Made by a program: the position numbers and the translations under genes. Below, in pieces: positions 55,328-63,928 of a stretch of 64,000 nucleotides of DNA. The stretch is taken from contig NZ_JSFH01000011.1 in assembly GCF_000784835.1 (NCBI RefSeq), positions 85,174 through 149,173 on the forward strand, given 5' to 3'. Each line of letters begins with the position of its first letter. Position 1 is the stretch's first letter. Below the pieces are notes generated by a model, which did not search any database, was not told the origin of the DNA, and saw only the letters and a list, made by a program, of their open reading frames with translations. The stretch comes from Thermotoga sp. Mc24. Its GTDB lineage: Bacteria; Thermotogota; Thermotogae; Thermotogales; Thermotogaceae.

Positions 55328-57203
55328 GGATCACCCTCTCTTCATCGCTCCACTTTCCGTTCCAGACCCTTCCACCGGCGATCTCTTTTGGCTCTTTTCC
55401 AACATTTGCAGCGATGACGATCTTTTGGCCATTTCTTTCGTAAGAGTACATGACGAGATCTTTCGTTGTGAGATTTTCAAACTCTCCGTTGAGGACAAAA
55501 TCGAGGAACTGCTGGCGCACCTTTATCAGTTTTTTGATGAAGTTCAAGACTCCCCTGTCCGGGTTGTCCCAGTGGAGAACGTAATGATCGAAAAAGGCGA
55601 GTTTCCCGAAGAACTCGTCAGTTGGAGAGAGGGCCTTTCTCAGATTTGGATCCGTGTCCAGTCCCAGATTCATGGGTTGTTTTTCACCAATCTCCTGCCC
55701 CGTGTTCACATAAGGAATGGAGTTCGGCAGAAAGTAAGTCACGAACGGTGCCAGTTTTTTCATCTTGGAAGCGTGCTTTCTTGTGGCAATGCGCGGTGTG
55801 TCGGGAGTCTCAACGGAGGCGAGGAAGGGAAGAACGAGCCTTTCGGCGATTTCAGGGAGTTTTCCTATTTCTTCCACTCTTCCTGCGAAGTACCAGCTGC
55901 TTCCCAGGATCACATCGTATCCCGCTTCCTTCGATACCTTATCTTTCTCCATGTCCAGCTCCTCTGCGATCATCGCAAATGCCGGATCGTACTCCTTCAC
56001 GTTCTTTATTATGAGGTCGAGAAGTTCCTTTGGAAGCGCGTGACCCATATCGAGTCTTGCACCGTCTATTCCGTATTTCTTCTGATAATGCGGTATCACG
56101 CCCGCGAGGTACTCCCATAGTTCTCTGTTCGGCTCTTTTCCAGGGAATTTGCTCGCTTTTATCACATCGTAGAGAACGTAGGGAGGCTGATTGGGATCGA
56201 GGAATCTCTTCGAAGCCTCTGGGTGATCTAAGTACAGCCTCAAGAACGTCACATCGTCCCATGTGGGCTGTGGGTCGTTGATCAGATCGGAGAATCCTGG
56301 AGGTGTGATGATTCCGAATTCTTTCACAATCAACTCCAGAATGTTTCCCTTTTCTCTTTTTATCTTCTCCCACTTTTGAGGGTCGATCAGATTCGGAGGA
56401 AGTGTGAACTTTTTGAGGTGTCTTTTCACATTTTCTTTGCTGTATACGATCTGGAGTTCGTCCTCGTCCGGCACTTTGAATGGAAGTTCCTCGGCCCTCG
56501 GGGGAGTGTAATCCGCGAGTTCTTCCACCTTTATCCAGTAAAACCAGTCCGGATGTTCTCTTATGAGGTCGGAGTCTCTGGCGGCCGTTCTCGGAATGAA
56601 ATCGAGAATCACCCTGATTCCAAGGATGTGACACGCTTCCACAAAAGCCTTGAACTCTTCATCCACCTTGAAAGGTTCGAGGAGCGGATCATGGTACCTC
56701 TCATCGAGCTCCATAGGGTTCTTCACGGAGTACGGTGAAGGAGCGTCTCCTTTCTTGAAGAGATCGCTCATTCTACTCACAGGAAGCAAATAGATAGCGT
56801 CCGCACCGAGACTTTTGATGAACGGAAGAAGCACCATCATCTTGAAGAACGTTCCCGCCTCTCTGAAACCGAGAACATCGTTCTCCTCGTAGTATCCAGA
56901 ACCCTTGTGGTTGTACGCTGCGGTGGTTCTGGGAAGAGATCCATAAACGACGGAACGCTTTATCCAGTCCGGTGTTTTTTCTCCTTTCAAAAATGAAAGA
57001 GGCTGGGAATAGTCCTGGTTTCTGGACTGATTCAAAATCCAGTCGGTGATCTCGGCTCCGAGTTCGTAAGGATCGACGAAACACCTGCCGGATTTTTCGT
57101 CGAACTTTTTGAAAAAGCTCGGTATCCACAGCTTTGGAACCGCGTAGATTCTCCTTCCGGTGGTTTTTTCCTTGCAGTATCGGTTTATCTCTTTCAAAAG
57201 CAC
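55290..57203 (-). CDS. Maltosyltransferase, GH13
   Basis: The 637-residue alpha-amylase-family enzyme has DFIPRTAARDS (region I), GARLDMGHA (nucleophile Asp region II), MIAEELDMEK (acid Glu region III) and SVETPDTPR (region IV). In T. maritima the close relative moves maltosyl units between maltodextrins. The enzyme lacks a signal peptide and acts in the cytoplasm. Start GTG at 57203 has GGAGG at 7-bp spacing; ATG at 57209 is an alternative. It is divergent from a GntR regulator. Confidence 0.95.
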   Translation of the reverse strand: MLLKEINRYCKEKTTGRRIYAVPKLWIPSFFKKFDEKSGRCFVDPYELGAEITDWILNQSRNQDYSQPLSFLKGEKTPDWIKRSVVYGSLPRTTAAYNHKGSGYYEENDVLGFREAGTFFKMMVLLPFIKSLGADAIYLLPVSRMSDLFKKGDAPSPYSVKNPMELDERYHDPLLEPFKVDEEFKAFVEACHILGIRVILDFIPRTAARDSDLIREHPDWFYWIKVEELADYTPPRAEELPFKVPDEDELQIVYSKENVKRHLKKFTLPPNLIDPQKWEKIKREKGNILELIVKEFGIITPPGFSDLINDPQPTWDDVTFLRLYLDHPEASKRFLDPNQPPYVLYDVIKASKFPGKEPNRELWEYLAGVIPHYQKKYGIDGARLDMGHALPKELLDLIIKNVKEYDPAFAMIAEELDMEKDKVSKEAGYDVILGSSWYFAGRVEEIGKLPEIAERLVLPFLASVETPDTPRIATRKHASKMKKLAPFVTYFLPNSIPYVNTGQEIGEKQPMNLGLDTDPNLRKALSPTDEFFGKLAFFDHYVLHWDNPDRGVLNFIKKLIKVRQQFLDFVLNGEFENLTTKDLVMYSYERNGQKIVIAANVGKEPKEIAGGRVWNGKWSDEERVILNPLDFALVVQE

Positions 57204-57238
57204 GATCATCCCTCCTGATTTAATTGATTTCATCATCT

Positions 57239-57267
57239 ATTTTAACAAAATGCAACAAACCCCGCAA
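57239..57267 (-). promoter_or_regulatory. Maltosyltransferase promoter
   Basis: On the minus strand TTGCGG (57262-57267), 17 bp and TAAAAT (57239-57244). It is back to back with the gntR promoter. Confidence 0.55.
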
Positions 57268-57275
57268 GACAGAAC

Positions 57276-57311
57276 TTGATCCCGATAATTGTGTAATAGT
57301 ATAATATTACA
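57276..57311 (+). promoter_or_regulatory. gntR promoter with palindromic operator
   Basis: TTGATC (57276-57281), 18 bp and TATAAT (57300-57305). A perfect dyad TGTAATA-N6-TATTACA (57292-57311) covers the -10 box and is a likely autoregulatory GntR/YtrA operator. Confidence 0.7.
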
Positions 57312-57326
57312 GTGAGGTGATAGGTT

Positions 57327-57695
57327 TTGTGGTTCAGGATCGATTTTCACTCCTCAAAACCAATCTACGAACAGATAAAGGAAAGGATAAAACTCCTGAT
57401 CCTGTCGGGAAAACTGAAAGAAGGTGAGTTCGTGCCTTCCATAAGATCTCTCGCAGAAGATCTCGGAGTGAATCTGAACACCGTCGCTCGTGCTTACAGG
57501 GAGCTCGTCCAGGAAGGAGTTTTAGAAGTGAGAAGAGGAGAGGGTTACATCGTCTCAAAAGTGGACGTGGAAAAGATTCAAACGCAGCTCGAGACGGAAC
57601 TCAGGAAGAAGATCGAAGATTGCAAGAAAGCAGGTATCCCACTGGAGAGGATCCTGAAAGTGGCAGAAGAAATCTACAGGGGTGATGCACGGTGA
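57327..57695 (+). CDS. GntR family regulator, YtrA subfamily
   Basis: The 122-residue protein has an N-terminal GntR winged helix (IYEQIKERIKLLILSGKLKEGEFVPSIRSLAEDLGVN, in part) and a short helical tail of about 45 residues, the size of the YtrA subgroup. Such regulators repress their own operon with ABC exporters. TTG at 57327 follows GAGGTGAT. Its end overlaps the ABC ATPase start by 4 bp. Confidence 0.92.
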   Translation: MWFRIDFHSSKPIYEQIKERIKLLILSGKLKEGEFVPSIRSLAEDLGVNLNTVARAYRELVQEGVLEVRRGEGYIVSKVDVEKIQTQLETELRKKIEDCKKAGIPLERILKVAEEIYRGDAR

Positions 57696-58486
57696 TCCTC
57701 AGGGTGAAAGATCTCAAAAAGTTCTACGGGGCAAAAGCGGCCGTGGATGGCATCGGTTTCGAAGTGGAGAAAGGAGAGATCTTCGCCATACTCGGTCCAA
57801 ACGGTGCCGGTAAAACAACCACTCTGAAATGCATCACAGGTTTGAGAAAGAAAGACTCTGGAGAGATCGAACTGAACGGCACGTTCACCTATCTTCCAGA
57901 GGAGAAGAAGCTCTACCCGCATCTCAGAGTGAAAGAGATCGTCGATCTCTTCGAGAAGATAGGAAAGAATTTCAACGAGAAAAACTGCCTCGAAATTCTC
58001 GAAAGGTACAGAATAGATCTGAACGAGAAGGTAACCAATCTCTCGCACGGCATGAGAACGATTCTCTACCTTTCACTCGTTCTTTCCGAGAACGTGGATC
58101 TCTACATACTGGACGAACCCACCTGGGGGCTTGATCCCATCGTGCGAAACGAGATACTCGATCACATAAGGTCCCTCACCTTCGAAGGTAAATCCGTTCT
58201 GTACACCAGCCACGTGCTCGCGGAGGTGGAAAAGATCGCAGACAGGGTCGCCATCATGAAGGAAGGAAAGATCATTTTGACGGGAAACCTCGACGATATA
58301 AAGTCCTCTTATGGCCTTGTGGTTTCCAAAAAAGACCTGAACGGCTATCTTCTGAAAACTCTCAAAAGTGGGGAAAAGGTTTATCTTGTGGAAAAAGAAG
58401 AAATTCCTGAAGGTGTGGAGATCGAAGACGCAACTTTCGAAGACATATTCGAAGCAATCGTGAGGGGTGAGAGAAATGATCGCTAA
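57692..58486 (+). CDS. ABC transporter ATP-binding protein
   Basis: The 264-residue ATPase has Walker A GPNGAGKTT near residue 36, signature NLSHGMR (SHGM in place of SGGQ), Walker B LYILDEPTWGLD and the TSH H-loop. The C-terminal 50 residues form a CcmA/BcrA-like tail. The start is a GTG. It is coupled to the GntR gene and to the permease, which it overlaps by 11 bp. Confidence 0.93.
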   Translation: MILRVKDLKKFYGAKAAVDGIGFEVEKGEIFAILGPNGAGKTTTLKCITGLRKKDSGEIELNGTFTYLPEEKKLYPHLRVKEIVDLFEKIGKNFNEKNCLEILERYRIDLNEKVTNLSHGMRTILYLSLVLSENVDLYILDEPTWGLDPIVRNEILDHIRSLTFEGKSVLYTSHVLAEVEKIADRVAIMKEGKIILTGNLDDIKSSYGLVVSKKDLNGYLLKTLKSGEKVYLVEKEEIPEGVEIEDATFEDIFEAIVRGERNDR

Positions 58487-59222
58487 GGAGTTCAAAGACA
58501 TGAAGGTGAGGTTCTTTGTGATGTTCTTCCTTCTTTTTGGAACATTCGTGCTCCTGGTGGTGATGAAAGATTACACACCAACCCTTGCCGAGATGCTGAA
58601 AAACGTTCCCGAAGGATTTCTTGAAAAACTCGGGGTCACTGAAGATTTCATAAATAAGCTTTCGGAGTGGAACTTTTACATCATCACACAGTGGTATGGA
58701 AAGAATCTTGGGCAGTTCGTACCGATATTCGCGATCATAATGGCGTTTCCTGTTTTTGCAAGGGAAATAGAAAACGAAACGATAGAGCTTCTGCTTGTGA
58801 GGATGTCCAGAAGAAAGCTCTTCAACGTGAAGTTCTTCACCTCCCTTGTCTTCACTTTTTTAGCACTTACTGTGCTCGCACTCGTTCCAATACCTGTGAG
58901 CTGGATCATTGGAGAAAAGCTCGATACAGGACTGGTGTTCAAGTACCTTCTTGTGGAAATGATAACAACCTACCTGTGGTTTTCCATCACGGTATTCTTC
59001 TCTGTGATCTCTTCAGATCAGGTGAAGCCTCTTATCGCTTCGATCGCTCTTCTTGCTGGGACAACCGTTTTGGGTGGGTTCGTGAGAGTACTCTCTGCTC
59101 TGAACACCTACTCCTACGTTCTGAAAGGTGAATTCACTCTCTGGCCGTCGCTGATCTACACCTTAAGCGGAGTGGTTTTCACTTATCTTTCCCGGAGGAG
59201 TTTCAAAACAAGAGACTTCTGA
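58476..59222 (+). CDS. ABC-2 type permease
   Basis: The 248-residue membrane protein has about six helices and a short N-terminal cytoplasmic part, as in bacteriocin- or Na+-type ABC-2 exporters. REIENETIELLL in the first third fits the family. ATG at 58476 follows GGGGTGAG. The export substrate is unknown; YtrA-type systems in other bacteria respond to cell-wall-active agents. Confidence 0.88.
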   Translation: MIAKEFKDMKVRFFVMFFLLFGTFVLLVVMKDYTPTLAEMLKNVPEGFLEKLGVTEDFINKLSEWNFYIITQWYGKNLGQFVPIFAIIMAFPVFAREIENETIELLLVRMSRRKLFNVKFFTSLVFTFLALTVLALVPIPVSWIIGEKLDTGLVFKYLLVEMITTYLWFSITVFFSVISSDQVKPLIASIALLAGTTVLGGFVRVLSALNTYSYVLKGEFTLWPSLIYTLSGVVFTYLSRRSFKTRDF

Positions 59223-59235
59223 GGAGGTGTGAAGA

Positions 59236-59556
59236 ATGATAATCACCACCACGGAACAGGTACCGGGATACAGGGTGAAGGAGATCCTCGGTGTGGTCTG
59301 CGGAAACGTGGTGATGTCGAAGCACCTGGGAAGAGACATAGCCGCTGCTCTCAAAACCCTCGCGGGTGGTGAGATCAAAGGTTACACGGAGATGCTCACG
59401 GAGGCGAGAAACATAGCACTGGAGAGAATGATAAAAGAGGCTGAAAAACTCGGGGCTGACGCGGTGATATGTTTCAGATTTTCTTCATCCACGATCATGA
59501 GCGGAGCTGCGGAGATTCTCGCCTACGGAACCGCGGTGAAACTGGAGAAAATCTAA
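59236..59556 (+). CDS. YbjQ/UPF0145 family protein
   Basis: The 106-residue protein starts with MIITTTEQVPGYRVKEILGVV and has GGEIKGYTEML and GADAVICFRF, all typical of the pentameric YbjQ (DUF74) heavy-metal-binding-like family. The function is not proven. It follows the ABC permease by 13 bp with a good site (GAGGTGTG), so it is likely in that operon. Confidence 0.92.
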   Translation: MIITTTEQVPGYRVKEILGVVCGNVVMSKHLGRDIAAALKTLAGGEIKGYTEMLTEARNIALERMIKEAEKLGADAVICFRFSSSTIMSGAAEILAYGTAVKLEKI

Positions 59557-59575
59557 AGGGGCGGAAACGCCCCTT
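59556..59575. terminator. Bidirectional terminator, ybjQ / rpsB
   Basis: An 8-bp stem AAGGGGCG/CGCCCCTT with a GAAA tetraloop lies between convergent genes, with modest T-rich tails. Confidence 0.75.
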
Positions 59576-59577
59576 GA

Positions 59578-60363
59578 TCACACTTCCTCTTCCTCTTCGA
59601 ATTCTTCCAGATCAATGTCTTCCACCATTTCTTCGGTTATTTCTTCCGAACTTTCCACTTCTTCCTCTGTGGTGAGAGGAGCTCCTTCTCTTCCCTCAAG
59701 ATACGCGTTAGCAATGACAGAAGTGATGAGTTTTATGGACCTGATGGCGTCGTCGTTTCCAGGGATCACGTAGTCGATGGGATCGGGATCACAGTTCGTA
59801 TCGACAATGGCTACAATGGGAATGCCCAGTTTGTTCGCTTCTGCCACAGCGATCTTTTCTTTTCTCGGGTCAACGATGTAGATGATGTCCGGGATCTTTC
59901 TCATCTCTTTGAGACCACCGAGATTCTTTCTGAGCTTTTCGAGAACTCTTCTGATCCTGCTCTGCTCTTTCTTTGGAAGTTCGTCGAGCTTGCCACTCTG
60001 CTCCATTTCTTCGAGTTCGATGAGTTTGTCTATCCTCGACCTGATCGTTTTGAAGTTCGTCAAGAGTCCTCCAAGCCATCTGTTGTTCACGTAGAAGGCT
60101 CCGCATCTCTCTGCTTCAGCCTTTATGACTCCCTGGGCCTGCTTTTTCGTTCCCACAAAGAGGATCGTCGCACCTTCGCTGGCTTTCTCCCTTACAAAGT
60201 AGTAAGCCTCTTCGAGCAGCTGCTGAGTCTTCTGAAGGTCGATGATGTAGATGCCTTTCCTCTCCGTGTAGATGTAGGGAGCCATCTTCGGGTTCCATCT
60301 TCTCGTTCTGTGTCCAAAGTGAACTCCCGCTTCCAGAAGCTGTTTCATCGTAACAACCGCCAC
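59578..60363 (-). CDS. rpsB: 30S ribosomal protein S2
   Basis: The 261-residue protein has the S2 signatures [19 protein letters not shown] and [12 protein letters not shown], and the coiled-coil part near 95-150. A long acidic C-terminal tail (about 232-261, Glu-rich) is present. Start GTG at 60363 follows GGAGGTGTTTTTT. In most bacteria tsf follows rpsB; here the next gene is convergent and the transcript stands alone. Confidence 0.97.
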   Translation of the reverse strand: MAVVTMKQLLEAGVHFGHRTRRWNPKMAPYIYTERKGIYIIDLQKTQQLLEEAYYFVREKASEGATILFVGTKKQAQGVIKAEAERCGAFYVNNRWLGGLLTNFKTIRSRIDKLIELEEMEQSGKLDELPKKEQSRIRRVLEKLRKNLGGLKEMRKIPDIIYIVDPRKEKIAVAEANKLGIPIVAIVDTNCDPDPIDYVIPGNDDAIRSIKLITSVIANAYLEGREGAPLTTEEEVESSEEITEEMVEDIDLEEFEEEEEV

Positions 60364-60472
60364 AAAAAACACCTCCACTCTTTTGGTTTTGATCCTCCGC
60401 TCCCTTCACACCCACACCGGCCTTTTCACAGGCACCGAGGTTGGGATCCAGGAGCGTGCGTGATATACACCC
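60364..60472 (-). promoter_or_regulatory. rpsB 5' leader, possible autoregulatory RNA
   Basis: The leader of about 108 nt can form a long-range 6-7-bp stem between 60451-60456 and 60398-60403 (CGCTCC/GGAGCG) with an inner GCCT/AGGC hairpin. Ribosomal protein S2 leaders often control their own translation, but no known motif was matched. Confidence 0.35.
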
Positions 60473-60477
60473 TGAGA

Positions 60478-60506
60478 ATTCTACCATCGAAGAAGAGAAA
60501 TTTCAA
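60478..60506 (-). promoter_or_regulatory. rpsB promoter
   Basis: On the minus strand TTGAAA (60501-60506), 17 bp and TAGAAT (60478-60483). The -35 box overlaps the end of the upstream MFS gene. Confidence 0.75.
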
Positions 60507-61750
60507 TTGTTTCTACTTGAAACTCTTGGGTCCACGACAAATTTCACGACATAGAAACTTCCGAATATACCGATCAACCCCGTGAGAGCCATGAGAGCAC
60601 CGTATCCGGAAAGGTCGGCTATTTTACCTCCAATGAGTGGAGCAACGAAGGAAAAAGGAGCGATCGAGAAGTACAGAGAACCCATGTAGAGCTCTTTTCT
60701 CTTTCCAGAGACGAAATCCAGCGTGATCGCCATGTTTCCAACGTTGTTCGTGGTGTTCACAAGACCCATCAGAGCAAAGACCGGGTAAGCTTGCACCGGC
60801 GATGTGGAAAGAAACGCCAGTATAACAGCCACAGAATAAAAGATCTTGCTGAGAAGAAGGTTCAGTTTGTGCCCTTTTCTGTCACCGAGAGGGCCAAACA
60901 GAAAAGAAGACAACCCCTGGGAAACGAGAACGATCGCCGTGAAAACTGCCGCCGATTGATCTGGAAGTGAGAACTTCTCCAGCAAATACACCGTGATGAA
61001 ACCGCTGGACGCAAACATGAAGCTCGTTATGATCCTCTCTATCAAAAAGTTCCGGAAGTGTTTGTCCAGAAAGACGTTTTTCATGTTCCTTATGTAGTTC
61101 CATATGGGTTCATCGTCAGGGACTGTGTGATCCGGCACTTCCCTTGTGAGGGCCAGAAACACGAAGGACACCATGAAGAAAGCAAACGCCGTAAGAAAGA
61201 CGTAGCCAAAGTTCACGGGAAACGGATAGCGCGAGAGAAACTCTCTGGCAATGACAGAGCCACCCACTCCCAGTATCGCTCCAAGACCGTTTCCCATGGC
61301 AAAGAAGGTGCCTCTTCTTCGTGGGTCTATCACCTTCTCTATCATGCTCATCCAAGGAGGACCCAGAAATCCCATTGAGAATGTGGCGATCCCAACCATC
61401 AGAATGGAAAGGTAAAGAGCCAGTCTCGGAGAAGGAACAGCGAGGTAGAAACTGATCAACGCCATGAAAAGATATGGAAGCCTCTCTCCCAGCGTTACCT
61501 TGAGAACGAGGTTCAATTTCTTTGGCGATCTCTCCGCGTACTTTGCACCCCATATGGCTGGAATGCCCCAGCCCAGATTCGCGATGGCCGGGATGAGACC
61601 CAGCTCCAGATTGGAAGCACCAAGATTTCTGGCAAAAACAGGAAAGAGCGTAAAAATGGATCCAAGGGTCATTCCAAGACTGAAGAACGCGTAATCCAGT
61701 GAATTCACGATGAAATTCCACCGGTAGTCCTTCTCCGTCAAACGTTTCAT
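60503..61750 (-). CDS. MFS transporter
   Basis: The 415-residue major facilitator protein has twelve helices and the loop 2-3 motif (GAKYAERSPKK, a loose GX3DRXGRR form), with GDRKGHK in the second half. The substrate is not clear. ATG at 61750 (MKRLTEKDY) follows GGGAG; upstream Met codons lack a site. It is followed by the rpsB promoter without a clear terminator. Confidence 0.88.
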   Translation of the reverse strand: MKRLTEKDYRWNFIVNSLDYAFFSLGMTLGSIFTLFPVFARNLGASNLELGLIPAIANLGWGIPAIWGAKYAERSPKKLNLVLKVTLGERLPYLFMALISFYLAVPSPRLALYLSILMVGIATFSMGFLGPPWMSMIEKVIDPRRRGTFFAMGNGLGAILGVGGSVIAREFLSRYPFPVNFGYVFLTAFAFFMVSFVFLALTREVPDHTVPDDEPIWNYIRNMKNVFLDKHFRNFLIERIITSFMFASSGFITVYLLEKFSLPDQSAAVFTAIVLVSQGLSSFLFGPLGDRKGHKLNLLLSKIFYSVAVILAFLSTSPVQAYPVFALMGLVNTTNNVGNMAITLDFVSGKRKELYMGSLYFSIAPFSFVAPLIGGKIADLSGYGALMALTGLIGIFGSFYVVKFVVDPRVSSRNN

Positions 61751-61809
61751 CTTCTTCTCTCCCGGCTCTGAAGTATGCAGCATAAGATATTCTATCCTAA
61801 TTTTTCGTT

Positions 61810-63006
61810 TCAGGAGAGTACGAAACTTCTTAACTTTTCGTAAAGTCGATCCCAGTCTCTTTCTCTCTCCACATACTCTCTGTTTCTTCTGCCGAGTTCT
61901 GAAAGATCCTCCTCGAAGATCCTCCTCAGCGCCTCTTCGAGATTATCCTCCCTGAAAAAGACAGCACCCTTTGTTTTCTTGAAAGGGAGATTTTCGATAT
62001 CGACACAGAGAACTGGTTTTCCAGAGGCCATGTAGTCTACCACCTTGTAGGAACTCACGGCGGGGTGATCCATCACGGTTTGAGAGAGAGTGAAGAGGAG
62101 AACATCTGCCTTCTGAAGAAGGTAGGGAACACACCTTTTCGGAACAGGATCAAAAAAGAACACGTTCTGCAGATCTTTCGCCGTTTCTTTCACAGAAACA
62201 AGATAATCCGCATGAGACGGTCCGACAAAAAAGAACACAAAACGATCTCTCAAGTTTTTGTTCACTTTTGAGAGTGTTTCTATGAACTCTTTTATTCCCT
62301 TATGTTCGACGATGGATCCCGCGTAGACGACCTTTATCTTATCAGCGGGCACCTTTGAGAAGACTTCATCCACCACCGGGCACGGTTCTGGATCTTTGAA
62401 AACTTTCAGATCAACACCGTTGGGAATGTAGATGAAATTCTTTGGTCGAACCTTCAATCTGTTGAAGTGCTCGGAAAGATCTGGAGCAAGGGAAATGATT
62501 CCATCCGCCTTCGGATAATACTTCCTGCACATGTGATCGAAGAGCATTGAAACTGGATGACGGTAACTCAGAGAACCGAGTTTTACAAGATCGTCCGGCC
62601 AGACATCCCTGATCTCGATGAAAAATTTTCCGCCTTTTCTTCTCACATAGTACCAGCCAAGGCTCCAGGAAAACGGATGCGGAGAAGACGCTATGATGAC
62701 GTCGTATCTCTTCTGAATGATCTTCTTCCTTCCGTTTCTGTAATAATCTATCGATGAGAGAAGCCTCGAAAGGGAGTTTCCGGTGTACTCTCTTGTCTCA
62801 ACGACGATGAAATCCACACCGTCCTTAGAAAAGCTCCATCCGAACGTTTCGCTCCATCTTTTTCCAGTGAGGTGCGAAAAATCCCCGATGTAGATGTCCA
62901 CTCTGTGACCTTCTCTTACAAATCGCTTCGCAAGTTCGAAATGCCTCGTTTCTGCGCTTCCCACTTCTGGTATGCTCGCGTAGTGATTGAGTATGGCTAT
63001 GTTCAA
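61810..63006 (-). CDS. Glycosyltransferase family 4 (GT-B)
   Basis: The 398-residue GT-B glycosyltransferase has an N-terminal acceptor domain with GSAETRHFELAKRFVREGHRV (in part) and a C-terminal donor domain with VYAGSIVEHKGI and a late SGKPVL. Such enzymes transfer sugars to lipid, polysaccharide or protein acceptors in the cytoplasm. The start is TTG at 63006 behind GGAGGAATCCTC, overlapping the acyltransferase stop by 4 bp. Confidence 0.9.
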   Translation of the reverse strand: MNIAILNHYASIPEVGSAETRHFELAKRFVREGHRVDIYIGDFSHLTGKRWSETFGWSFSKDGVDFIVVETREYTGNSLSRLLSSIDYYRNGRKKIIQKRYDVIIASSPHPFSWSLGWYYVRRKGGKFFIEIRDVWPDDLVKLGSLSYRHPVSMLFDHMCRKYYPKADGIISLAPDLSEHFNRLKVRPKNFIYIPNGVDLKVFKDPEPCPVVDEVFSKVPADKIKVVYAGSIVEHKGIKEFIETLSKVNKNLRDRFVFFFVGPSHADYLVSVKETAKDLQNVFFFDPVPKRCVPYLLQKADVLLFTLSQTVMDHPAVSSYKVVDYMASGKPVLCVDIENLPFKKTKGAVFFREDNLEEALRRIFEEDLSELGRRNREYVERERDWDRLYEKLRSFVLS

Positions 63007-63767
63007 GAGGATTCCTCCTTGTAGTAACTCTGATTGTCCAAAAGCTGCTCTTCAGGAACGTCTCTCACCACTCTTGCTGGAATTCCCATGACTATTTTTC
63101 TGTCGGGAACATCCCTTGTGACAACAGAACCAGCTGCTACCAAAGCATCTTCACCTACAACAACACCCGGTAGAATAGTTGCGTTCGCTCCTATTCGTGC
63201 ACCTTTTTTTAGAGTTGGTCCTTTGAAAAATTTCTTTCTCTCTTCTGTTCTTCCAAGGAAGTTGTCGTTTGTGAACGTCACCTCAGGGGCGATGAAACAG
63301 TAGTCTTCGATCGTCGAAAGTGCTGTGATGTAGGCGTTCGTTTCTATTTTCACATATCTTCCTATGGTAGTTCTGTTCTCAACAGTGACACCCTTTCCTA
63401 TCACTGTGTAAGACCCTATTTTTACATCTTCCCTTATCACTACAAGATCTCCCACAAACACGAAATCTTCCAGAATGCTTCCCCGGTATATCACACAGTT
63501 GGCACCTATAATCACACCGTTCCCTATTTTGAGAGGAGGAAACTCTTTTTCCTCAGTCACGGCAGATATAACAGACTTGAAGGGAAGTTTTCCGAGAACT
63601 GTGCCGTCGAAAATAACGCAGTCGTCACCCACGATCGTTCCTTCTCTGATCACTACATTGTGGCCTATCATCACATTCCTTCCTATAACCACATCATCTT
63701 CTATCACCACGTTGCGCCCTATTTTTGCGTTTTCTCCTATTTTGGCCCTGCTTGAAATAAAACTCAT
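63003..63767 (-). CDS. Left-handed beta-helix (hexapeptide) acyltransferase
   Basis: The 254-residue protein is built mainly of hexapeptide repeats (IGENAKIGRNVVIEDDVVIG pattern) over residues 1-235. It resembles WbbJ/NeuD- or LpxA-like sugar O- or N-acyltransferases. The acceptor is presumably a nucleotide sugar or glycan used by the adjacent glycosyltransferase. ATG at 63767 follows GGAGGTTAAGTT. It is divergent from the flagellin gene. Confidence 0.88.
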   Translation of the reverse strand: MSFISSRAKIGENAKIGRNVVIEDDVVIGRNVMIGHNVVIREGTIVGDDCVIFDGTVLGKLPFKSVISAVTEEKEFPPLKIGNGVIIGANCVIYRGSILEDFVFVGDLVVIREDVKIGSYTVIGKGVTVENRTTIGRYVKIETNAYITALSTIEDYCFIAPEVTFTNDNFLGRTEERKKFFKGPTLKKGARIGANATILPGVVVGEDALVAAGSVVTRDVPDRKIVMGIPARVVRDVPEEQLLDNQSYYKEESS

Positions 63768-63835
63768 AACTTAACCTCCTTCTCGGATTATCCGAAAAAA
63801 TTTTACCACCCCTCGTTGTTACAAACATTTAACAT

Positions 63836-63862
63836 TAAAATCCCTAAAGTCTCTTCCGATTA
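63836..63862 (+). promoter_or_regulatory. Sigma-28-type flagellin promoter
   Basis: TAAA (63836-63839), exactly 15 bp, then TCCGATTA (63855-63862) matches the FliA consensus TAAA-N15-GCCGATAA at most positions, in front of a flagellin gene. Confidence 0.75.
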
Positions 63863-63876
63863 AAGATAATGGAAAG

Positions 63877-63888
63877 CCCGGCGCCGGG
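63877..63888 (+). other. GC palindrome in flagellin 5' leader
   Basis: CCCGGCGCCGGG is a perfect 12-base palindrome just downstream of the presumed transcription start and could form a 5' hairpin that stabilises the mRNA. Confidence 0.5.
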
Positions 63889-63928
63889 TACAGGGAAGTA
63901 AGAATACTCACACGGAGGTGAGTAGGTT

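Noticed and set aside
63783..63795. Dyad TCGGATTATCCGA upstream of the acyltransferase
   Set aside because: A perfect 13-bp dyad, but it is short, lies between the likely promoter and the ribosome site, and no linked regulator gives it meaning; recorded but not called an operator.
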